Shown here: piece by piece, positions 14,833 through 20,980 of the stretch
Layout of the letters: each line of letters begins with the position of its first letter
Position numbering within the stretch: position 1 is the first letter of the stretch
NCBI GenBank assembly: GCA_900542575.1
Contig: UQOE01000024.1
Coordinates: 1 to 25,427 of the forward strand
Source: an uncultured Oscillospiraceae bacterium
GTDB taxonomy: Bacteria > Bacillota > Clostridia > Oscillospirales > Acutalibacteraceae
DNA: 25,427 bases
Reading direction: 5' to 3'
Made by a program: the position numbers and the translations under genes
The notes under the pieces: generated by a model
What the model saw: only the letters and a program-made list of their open reading frames with translations
Database searches by the model: none
Told to the model about the DNA's origin: nothing

Positions 14833-16677
14833 ATGACAAAAGCGGAAAAACCGGTACTTGCCGGACGAAAGTTTCTGGCAGTCCTGCTTGCCCTTGCGGT
14901 AATTGCGGCTGTCATTCTCGTCCCAACGGTATCTGCTTACGCCAGGGACAAGGATTCACAGAAGCTACGTATTGCGACGATTTCGGATACCCATATCCTG
15001 GCACCGGAACTGATCAAAAATACTAAAGACTTCCAGGCGGACAACTCCGTCGGCAAGATGTTCGACGAGAGCCTGGGTATTCTCGACGCCCAGCTGGAGC
15101 AGGTCAAAAAGGAAAAGGCCGACGTTCTCCTGATTGCGGGAGATCTGACCAAAGACGGCGAGCTGGAGAGCCACCGCGCCCTGGCCAAACGGCTGAAGGA
15201 ATTCAAAAAAGAGATGCCGAACCTGAAGATCTATCTGATCAACGGCAATCACGACATTAACAATAAGAACGCCAAGAACTACAACACGCCGGACGGAAAG
15301 GCCGTCAGCGCGACGCGCACCACGCCGAAAGATTTCTACAAGACCTACAAAGATCTTGTATATGAGGATCCTACCGTCATTGCCCGCTACACGCCGAAAG
15401 ACGGAGCGAACGCAGGACAGGAGTCCTATGTGGCCCGCCCGGCAAAAGGCTATACGCTGATTGCCATCGACAGCTGCCGCTATAGCAGCGACAACAGCGG
15501 GAGCGGCAAAGATGAGCACAACACCAGCGGTCAGATTACAAAAGATCTGGAGAACTGGGTCCTGGAGCAGGCGGCAGCTGCCCGCAAGCGCGGCGACACG
15601 ATCCTCTGCATGGAGCACCATAACATCATTCCGCACTTTACCTTCGAGGATGTTACTGCGGTTGACTATGTGATTCATGACTGGAAGCGCCTTTCCCAAG
15701 AGTACGCCGATAACGGTATGAAATACTTCTTTACCGGCCATTACCACGCACAGGATGTCGCAAAACTGACGACTGACAAACACAATGATCTCTATGATAT
15801 TGAGACCGGTTCGGCTGGCGGCTATCCCTCTCCGATGCGCATCATCGATTTCCAGCGTTCCTGGGACAAAGATGGAAAACGCACGGAAAAAGTGGATGGC
15901 AAGACCATTGAACATCTTAAGGTAAAATACACCAGCAGCCTCGACTGCAAAGAAAAGACCATCGATGATCTGACCTCCTACGGCAGTGTCCTCTATGGCG
16001 GCCCGACCGGCATCAACACCCATATGATTAACGAAAACATTTATGGCTATGTTCTTCGCACGGTTGAGGACTGGCTGGATGAGCGCGGCATCTCGATTAC
16101 GAAAGCGGAAGAGGACACCATCTACAAGTGGATTGACGACGCTTGCCTGGTCAAAGTCTCCTCAGATGGCCACAGCGCTCTGGACCTCATTAATTACTGC
16201 TACAGCCGCCACACCGGCGGTACGGACAACGGCGCTCTGGACAGCTGGTTTACGGAAGGCGTTAAGAACGTCGAGAGCGGCAAAGTTGTCACCGACTTCA
16301 TCGACCAGCTTCTGGATGGTGCTCCGGCAGTGGGACAGGCCTTTATCAGCCAGATGCTTGGCGGTATCTTCCCGGCCGATGCCATGAGCAAGATCGGCGT
16401 CAATACGCAGACGGATATCATTCGTCCGCTGCTTCAGGGTCAGCCGCTGACCAAAGATGTCACTGGCAAAATTGGTGCTTTCCTCGCGTCCTGGGCCATG
16501 TCCCTTGCGGAAGATACCAACTATCCGGATGACCTGACCTTCCATACGGAACAGAAACAGCAGGCCGACGGCGGCGTGAACGACGGCAGGCCGGCACCGT
16601 ATCCGGGTCACACATCCAATGACGATCTGACGAATACCGTTGAAAAGGTAATGCTGAAGATCGGCGACTACGTATAA
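14833..16677 (+). CDS. Exported metallophosphoesterase 3 (calcineurin-like)
   Basis: The start is the ATG at 14833, with AAGGA at 14823-14827; a TTG directly before it is less likely. The 614-residue precursor has a signal peptide ending near VSAYA|RD (residue 38). The metal motifs are complete: D52-T-H54, G103-D104 in AGDLTKDGE, G138-N-H-D141, H262-H263 in EHHNI, and G302-H-Y-H305. It shares with phosphoesterase 1 the exact length, the HNTSGQITKDL segment, the GHYHAQDV site and the C-terminal DTNYPDD ... NDG ... PAPYPG pattern, so these two look like a recent duplication. Predicted role: extracellular two-metal phosphoester hydrolase of unknown substrate. It is followed by a strong terminator and then an IS200-type remnant. 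Confidence 0.9.
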   Translation: MTKAEKPVLAGRKFLAVLLALAVIAAVILVPTVSAYARDKDSQKLRIATISDTHILAPELIKNTKDFQADNSVGKMFDESLGILDAQLEQVKKEKADVLLIAGDLTKDGELESHRALAKRLKEFKKEMPNLKIYLINGNHDINNKNAKNYNTPDGKAVSATRTTPKDFYKTYKDLVYEDPTVIARYTPKDGANAGQESYVARPAKGYTLIAIDSCRYSSDNSGSGKDEHNTSGQITKDLENWVLEQAAAARKRGDTILCMEHHNIIPHFTFEDVTAVDYVIHDWKRLSQEYADNGMKYFFTGHYHAQDVAKLTTDKHNDLYDIETGSAGGYPSPMRIIDFQRSWDKDGKRTEKVDGKTIEHLKVKYTSSLDCKEKTIDDLTSYGSVLYGGPTGINTHMINENIYGYVLRTVEDWLDERGISITKAEEDTIYKWIDDACLVKVSSDGHSALDLINYCYSRHTGGTDNGALDSWFTEGVKNVESGKVVTDFIDQLLDGAPAVGQAFISQMLGGIFPADAMSKIGVNTQTDIIRPLLQGQPLTKDVTGKIGAFLASWAMSLAEDTNYPDDLTFHTEQKQQADGGVNDGRPAPYPGHTSNDDLTNTVEKVMLKIGDYV

Positions 16678-16690
16678 ACGTATTATTTAT

Positions 16691-16725
16691 AGCAGTCTCT
16701 GGGAATTGCCCGGGGGCTGTTTTTG
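16691..16725 (+). terminator. Terminator of phosphoesterase 3
   Basis: A 13-bp stem (AGCAGTCTCTGGG with CCCGGGGGCTGTT, several G-T pairs) has loop AATTG and runs into TTTTT. Confidence 0.9.
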
Positions 16726-16731
16726 TATCTC

Positions 16732-17038
16732 GACCCCCCATGATTGCCGCGGGGTTCCGTGAAGTTATACATTTGAACATTAAAAAAGCCTCCTGTAAGA
16801 TGAAGCTGCGACTGGCATTGCAGGATCAAATTAACAGGAGGTTACGTTTATGAGTATAAACGATATTTATAGTTTATCTCATTTAAAATAGAACTGCAAA
16901 CACCATGTGATTGAAGCAGAAGCCTGCCCGGATCAGATTCACATGCTCCTGGAGATCCCGCCCAAAATGGTGGTTTTGAGATTCATGTTTTTTTGTTTTG
17001 AAAACCCCGCAATTGTTGCGTAGTTCCGTGAAGTTATA
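16732..17038 (+). mobile_element. IS200/IS605-type element remnant
   Basis: A dead tnpA lies between two same-orientation end copies. GTTCCGTGAAGTTATA occurs at 16754-16769 and 17023-17038. The similarity extends about 20 bases further left of each copy (CCCC, ATTG, GCG in register), and each copy contains a short hairpin there (CCCC/GGGG on the left, CGCAA/TTGCG on the right). Same-strand hairpins at both ends are how IS200/IS605 transposases recognise single-stranded ends. A stem CCTCCTGT/ACAGGAGG (16789-16796 with 16834-16841) buries the tnpA ribosome site, as is typical of IS200. No accessory tnpB is present. Confidence 0.8.
16850..17023 (+). pseudogene. Truncated IS200-like transposase (tnpA)
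   Basis: One reading frame runs through MSINDIYSLSH, an in-frame TAG at 16889 where the family has tryptophan (K-W-N-C-K), NCKHHV, then after a large in-frame deletion IEAEACPDQIHMLLEIPPKM. This last segment is the hallmark of Y1 transposases, with the HxH changed to QIH. The catalytic tyrosine region is missing. The frame ends at the TAG overlapping the right end repeat. It cannot make active transposase. The ribosome site AGGAGG is at 16836-16841. Confidence 0.88.
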
Positions 17039-17078
17039 AAACAAGCCCGCCGCGCAACAATACTGCTGTGCGGCGGGC
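17034..17078 (-). terminator. cysK terminator
   Basis: A 12-bp stem (GCCCGCCGCGCA at 17045-17056 with TGTGCGGCGGGC at 17067-17078, one G-T pair) is followed on the minus strand by TTGTTTTAT. On the plus strand CCTGCTTTTT follows, so it may work both ways. It lies 54 bases beyond the cysK stop. Confidence 0.75.
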
Positions 17079-17132
17079 CCTGCTTTTTAGGAGATAAATC
17101 TATGGAAAGGTGTTGTATATGGGAGTGTTTCT

Positions 17133-18065
17133 TTATTCGCCGAAGAGAGCGGTGGAGAGGTAGCGGTCACCGCTGTCCGGAAGGAGAACGACGATGTTCT
17201 TGCCCTTGTTCTCCGGGCGGTTTGCAAGCTCTTTGCCGGCCCACAGAGCGGCACCGGAGGAGATGCCGACCAGAATGCCCTCAGCGCTGATGAAGCGGCG
17301 GCCGGTCTCAAATGCGTCTTCGTTTTCAACCGGGATGATCTCGTCATAGGCACTGGTGTCCAGCGTGTCCGGTACGAAACCGGCGCCGATGCCCTGGATT
17401 TTATGGGCGCCTGCAACGCCTTTGGAGAGAACCGGAGAAGTAGCCGGCTCAACGGCGACGACTTTGACGTCCGGATTTTTGCTCTTGAGGTATTTGCTGG
17501 TACCGGTCAGTGTTCCGCCGGTGCCGACGCCTGCTACGAAGAAGTCTACTTTTCCGTCGGTGGCGTCCCAGATCTCCGGACCGGTGGTCTCAAAGTGGGC
17601 TTTCGGGTTGGCCGGGTTGTTGAACTGGCCGGGGATGAAGGAGTTTTCAATCTGCTCAGCGAGCTCATTGGCCTTGGCGATGGCGCCTTTCATGCCCTTG
17701 GAGCCTTCGGTGAGAACCAGCTCTGCGCCGTAGGCAGCCATGAGCTTTCTGCGCTCAATGGACATCGTCTCTGGCATGGTGATGATAATTTTATAACCTT
17801 TGGCGGCAGCGACAGCGGAGAGACCGATACCGGTGTTGCCGGAAGTCGGCTCAATGATGGTGGCGCCCGGTTTAAGCTTGCCGGATTTCTCGGCATCTTC
17901 AATCATGGACTTGGCAATTCGGTCCTTGACCGATCCGGTCGGGTTGAAGTACTCGAGTTTGACGAGAATGTTTGCATTCGGAGCCTCTTTGGCTGCGAAA
18001 TTGTGGGCGTTGAGCAGCGGGGTACCGCCGATGAGATCGGTAAGAGAATCGTATACTTTTGCCAT
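17133..18065 (-). CDS. cysK: Cysteine synthase (O-acetylserine sulfhydrylase)
   Basis: The 310-residue PLP enzyme makes cysteine from O-acetylserine and sulfide. K47 in PTGSVKDR is the cofactor lysine. TSGNTG (74-79) binds substrate, and GVGTGGT (179-185) binds the PLP phosphate. GISSGAA (267-273) and the C-terminal PDSGDRYLST (296-305) also match CysK. Length is normal. The ATG has AGGAGTG seven bases upstream (18073-18079). It follows the rrf2 gene on the same strand but has its own consensus promoter with an inverted repeat across the -35 box, which suggests Rrf2 control. No serine acetyltransferase gene is adjacent. Confidence 0.97.
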   Translation of the reverse strand: MAKVYDSLTDLIGGTPLLNAHNFAAKEAPNANILVKLEYFNPTGSVKDRIAKSMIEDAEKSGKLKPGATIIEPTSGNTGIGLSAVAAAKGYKIIITMPETMSIERRKLMAAYGAELVLTEGSKGMKGAIAKANELAEQIENSFIPGQFNNPANPKAHFETTGPEIWDATDGKVDFFVAGVGTGGTLTGTSKYLKSKNPDVKVVAVEPATSPVLSKGVAGAHKIQGIGAGFVPDTLDTSAYDEIIPVENEDAFETGRRFISAEGILVGISSGAALWAGKELANRPENKGKNIVVLLPDSGDRYLSTALFGE

Positions 18066-18110
18066 AACAAATCACTCCTGTTATTTCAGAAATTTAGTTT
18101 CAATTGGAAG

Positions 18111-18143
18111 ATAATAATCCAGTAATCCTATTATGTCAATAGG
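18111..18143 (-). promoter_or_regulatory. cysK promoter with operator-like inverted repeat
   Basis: On the minus strand TTGACA (18134-18139), 17 bases, TATTAT (18111-18116). The perfect inverted repeat CCTATT-N5-AATAGG (18127-18143) covers the -35 box. It is the best candidate operator for the neighbouring Rrf2 regulator. Confidence 0.75.
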
Positions 18144-18159
18144 AAAATAGAAAAAACCG

Positions 18160-18191
18160 AAAAATTTGACGGTCTTCAAAAGACCGTCAAA
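18160..18191 (-). terminator. rrf2 terminator containing the stop codon
   Basis: A 12-bp perfect stem TTTGACGGTCTT/AAGACCGTCAAA has a three-base loop and is followed on the minus strand by TTTTT. The stop codon (18187-18189) lies inside the stem. Confidence 0.92.
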
Positions 18192-18624
18192 TCACATAAT
18201 CGTTTCCGGCCATTTCCTGGTTGTGGTCGACCAGATTCTGCAGTGTAATGCTGTCGACATAGTTGAGGATGACTTTGTAGTATCCTTTCCAGAAATCAAT
18301 TGTGGAACAGGTTGCGGATCGCTCGCAGCCATAGGGTTCTTCCTTCAGACAGGCGATGGGTGCGAGAGAGCCTTCTGCGGCGCGGAGGATGTCACCGGCG
18401 GTGATGCTCTCGGGACTTTTGGCGAGTTTGTAGCCGCCGTTGTTGCCGCGCAGGCTGTTCAGAAAACCGGCGTGGTTCAGCAGAGAGATGACCTGCTCCA
18501 GGTATTTGACCGAAATGCCCTCTCTTTTTGAGATGGCCTTCAGGGTAATATATTCGCCATTAGAATATGTGGCGAGGTCAATCATCACGCGGAGTGCATA
18601 GCGCCCTTTGGTGGAAATCATCAT
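18187..18624 (-). CDS. Rrf2-family transcription regulator (IscR/CymR type)
   Basis: The 145-residue protein has the Rrf2 start (STKGRYALRVMIDLA), a winged helix with the recognition region ISVKYLEQVISLLNHAGFLNSLRGNNGGY, and three cysteines C92, C100 and C106. Three cysteines in this loop resemble the Fe-S ligands of IscR, although spacing here is x7/x5 instead of x5/x5. CymR of Bacillus lacks them. It may sense Fe-S status or sulfur supply. Two adjacent ATGs are possible starts; AAGGAGG (18630-18636) sits five bases from the first and eight from the second. It lies upstream of cysK and divergent from phosphoesterase 4. No iscS/iscU genes follow. Confidence 0.9.
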   Translation of the reverse strand: MMISTKGRYALRVMIDLATYSNGEYITLKAISKREGISVKYLEQVISLLNHAGFLNSLRGNNGGYKLAKSPESITAGDILRAAEGSLAPIACLKEEPYGCERSATCSTIDFWKGYYKVILNYVDSITLQNLVDHNQEMAGNDYVI

Positions 18625-18656
18625 AAAATCCTCCTTTCCGATCAGTTTATAAAACT

Positions 18657-18685
18657 ATTCTATATAGGAATGGTAGGAAAGTCAA
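18657..18685 (-). promoter_or_regulatory. rrf2 promoter, possibly autoregulated
   Basis: On the minus strand TTGACT (18680-18685), 17 bases, TAGAAT (18657-18662). A near-palindrome, ATTCTATATAGGAAT read on the plus strand (18657-18671), overlaps the -10 box. It resembles an ATTCC-N-GGAAT operator of CymR-like regulators, so self-repression is plausible. Confidence 0.6.
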
Positions 18686-18696
18686 GTGCCAGAGGT

Positions 18697-18763
18697 TTCA
18701 CATAAAATTTACCTATATTATAAGACAGCCTGTCAGAAATTTTACGTTCCCCCGGTACACTGA
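18697..18763 (+). promoter_or_regulatory. Phosphoesterase 4 promoter region with shared motif
   Basis: The shared motif is TTTACGTT, 7 bases, TACACTGA (18741-18763), 29 bases before the start codon. CTGTCA lies 11 bases upstream of TTTACG. An alternative sigma-A promoter, TTCACA (18697-18702), 16 bases, TATAAG (18719-18724), would put the motif in the leader. GACAGCCTGTC (18724-18734) is a perfect short palindrome. Confidence 0.5.
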
Positions 18764-18792
18764 ACAAAATGATGAAGGAGGAAACAATTCCT

Positions 18793-20574
18793 ATGAAAGT
18801 CAAAAAGCCGGCTACGGCCGTTCTGGCACTCCTGCTGCTGTTTGCTATGCTGATTCCAAGCGTCTCCGCTATGGCGAAGACCAAAGAGGAGGATGCTTCC
18901 CTCAAAGTAGTGCACATTTCCGATACCCATATCCTTCCGGGTTCCATGATTAAGGATACCCCTGACTACGACAAGGATCTCAACAGCGACCGTAAAATGT
19001 TTACAGAGTCGGACAGCATTGTCGACACACAGCTGGAAAAAGTGGTTGAGCAGAAGCCGGATGTCCTGGTTATCTCCGGCGACCTGACCAAGGACGGCGA
19101 GCGACAGGCCCATAAGGCGCTGGCGGCCAAGCTCAGAGAGCTGAAAAAGAAGCTGCCGAACCTGAAGATCTATGTCATCAACGGCAACCACGATGTCAAC
19201 AACAAAAACGGCAAGAACTTCAATACGGCTGATGGAAAAGCAGTTGCGGCAGAGCGGACCAGCCCTCAGCAGCTGAAAGACATCTATGCCGATATCACTT
19301 ACAAAGATCCGAGTATTATTGCGACCTTTACCCCGAAAGAGGGCAAGCAGGCGGGCCAGCTCTCCTATGTGGCCCGGCCGAAAAAAGGATACACCATCAT
19401 CGCCATCGACTCCTGCCGCTACAGCGCGGATAATACCAAGGACGGTACCGATGAGCACCTGACTTCCGGTCAGATCAGTCTGGATCTGGAAGCATGGGTT
19501 CTGGAGCAGATTCAGGCCGCAAAGGCGCGCGGAGACATGGTTCTCGGTCTTGAGCACCACGGACTGGTTCCGCATTTTACTTATGAGCCCGTCGTTCTTC
19601 CGCAGTACCTTCTCAACGACTATGACCGACTCAGTAGAGAATTCGCCGATGCGGGCATGCACTTCGTCTTTACCGGCCACATGCATGCGCAGGATGTCTC
19701 CAAACTTCGCACCGACAAAGGCAACGACCTTTACGATATGGAATGCGGCTCCTCGCTGACCTACCCCTCTCCCATCCGCGTGATCCAGTTCCGCAATGAC
19801 GGAAAGGGCGGCGGAACGGCCGACGGCTCCACGATTGAGCACCTGAAAGTGACCTTCCGCAATCCGCTGAACAACACGGTCAGCACCATTCCGGACCTTA
19901 ACGCATACGGCAAGAGTGCGGAGCGCGGCATCAACGAGCATATGCTGCAGACTACGGTCAACGGCTATCTGGAAGACCTTTTCGATGAGAAGGGCCTGAC
20001 CTATCCGGAGGCACTGGACAAGACGCTTAATCAGATTATCCATGATCTGCTCAATATAGAGATTACCGACCAGTATACGCTGATTGAATTCATCAATTAC
20101 ACCTATCAGACCCATCTGGACGGCACCGACAACGGACAGAATTCTCCGAAATTTGAGGAGGGCGTCCGGCAGCTGAAAGACGGGAAATTGCTGGATGAGG
20201 TGGTCACCGTGCTCGCCAAAGATCTGAAGAACGCGCCGGAGAACATCAGCAATCCGATTATTAAATACGTATTCTTCCCGCAGACACTGCTTGGCAAGCT
20301 GGGTATTCAGGACGATACGGATATTTCACCGGTCATCCTGGGCGCCGCGAAGTCCCTGGCGCCGGATGTCGCCAATACAATCAACGGTCTGCTCCTCAAC
20401 ATTGTCGAGTCCTTTACCGATGACACCAATTATCCGAACGATCTGGAATTCCATATTGTCGAAAAGCAGAATGCGGACGGCTCTGTCAGCGACGGGAAAC
20501 AGACGAACCCCGCCGGTGCAGAGATGACCGATGTCAACCAGGCTGTTCAAAAAGCAATGGCCATGATTGAATAA
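18793..20574 (+). CDS. Exported metallophosphoesterase 4 (calcineurin-like)
   Basis: The start is the ATG after AAGGAGG (18775-18781); an ATG at 18769 lacks a ribosome site. The 593-residue precursor has a signal peptide ending near SVSAMA|KT (residue 28). The metal motifs are complete: D44-T-H46, G96-D97 in SGDLTKDGE, G131-N-H-D134, H255-H256 in EHHGL, and G295-H-M-H298. It shares GHMH and EHHGLV with phosphoesterase 2 but HAQDVSKL and the C-terminal DTNYPND motif with 1 and 3, so it is intermediate. It stands apart from the other three because of the IS200 remnant, cysK and rrf2. Predicted role: extracellular phosphoester hydrolase of unknown substrate. Confidence 0.9.
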   Translation: MKVKKPATAVLALLLLFAMLIPSVSAMAKTKEEDASLKVVHISDTHILPGSMIKDTPDYDKDLNSDRKMFTESDSIVDTQLEKVVEQKPDVLVISGDLTKDGERQAHKALAAKLRELKKKLPNLKIYVINGNHDVNNKNGKNFNTADGKAVAAERTSPQQLKDIYADITYKDPSIIATFTPKEGKQAGQLSYVARPKKGYTIIAIDSCRYSADNTKDGTDEHLTSGQISLDLEAWVLEQIQAAKARGDMVLGLEHHGLVPHFTYEPVVLPQYLLNDYDRLSREFADAGMHFVFTGHMHAQDVSKLRTDKGNDLYDMECGSSLTYPSPIRVIQFRNDGKGGGTADGSTIEHLKVTFRNPLNNTVSTIPDLNAYGKSAERGINEHMLQTTVNGYLEDLFDEKGLTYPEALDKTLNQIIHDLLNIEITDQYTLIEFINYTYQTHLDGTDNGQNSPKFEEGVRQLKDGKLLDEVVTVLAKDLKNAPENISNPIIKYVFFPQTLLGKLGIQDDTDISPVILGAAKSLAPDVANTINGLLLNIVESFTDDTNYPNDLEFHIVEKQNADGSVSDGKQTNPAGAEMTDVNQAVQKAMAMIE

Positions 20575-20610
20575 ATTTCTCTCTCATTTCTCCCTGTATA
20601 TTCGAAAACC

Positions 20611-20649
20611 GGGAAGAGAGCCTCTTCTGTACGGAGAGGCTCTCTTCCT
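20611..20649 (+). terminator. Terminator-like hairpin after phosphoesterase 4
   Basis: A 13-bp perfect stem GAAGAGAGCCTCT/AGAGGCTCTCTTC (20613-20625 with 20635-20647), plus two more pairs, stands between the genes. It lacks a long T-run, so termination is likely but not certain. Confidence 0.65.
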
Positions 20650-20666
20650 CTGTAAAAAATCAATAT

Positions 20667-20695
20667 TTGACTCTGCCGACCGCTTGTGATACTAT
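20667..20695 (+). promoter_or_regulatory. ileS promoter
   Basis: TTGACT (20667-20672), 17 bases, TACTAT (20690-20695) with an upstream TG. Transcription would begin near 20702, at the start of the T-box leader. Confidence 0.8.
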
Positions 20696-20701
20696 CTTTT
20701 C

Positions 20702-20957
20702 AAATATCAATATACCTATAAAGACGCAGACGGAGACAAGTAAGGCTTGGACGGCATCCAGAGCGAACCGGGGATGGTGAGAGCCCGGCCGGTGGACGCA
20801 GAACCCGAAGATCACTCCCGAGTTGCGGGCTGAACCGTTTTGAAGTAAGCCTCGCCGGACCCGCCGTTACCCGGGGCGCATATGTCAGTATGCTGTTTTT
20901 CAGGTGGTACAACGAATCGCAAAGCTTCGCCCTGTAAAAGCAGGTCGGAGTTTTTTT
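20702..20957 (+). promoter_or_regulatory. Isoleucine T-box riboswitch
   Basis: The leader has the T-box landmarks: an AGTA element near 20740, GATGGTGAGAGCC in the stem I distal region, and a specifier ATC (Ile) at 20812-20814. The conserved T-box sequence AGGTGGTACAACG is at 20902-20914. A terminator (CTTCGCCCTG with CAGGTCGGAG, 20925-20950) then runs into T7. Uncharged tRNA-Ile should pair with the specifier and the T-box bulge, favour the antiterminator and let transcription reach ileS. Confidence 0.93.
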
Positions 20958-20980
20958 CGTTTTTGAAGGAGGAACTCGCT

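Noticed and set aside
20611..20649. Second T-box or attenuator before ileS
   Set aside because: The hairpin lies upstream of the ileS promoter and has no T-box sequence; it fits the end of phosphoesterase 4.
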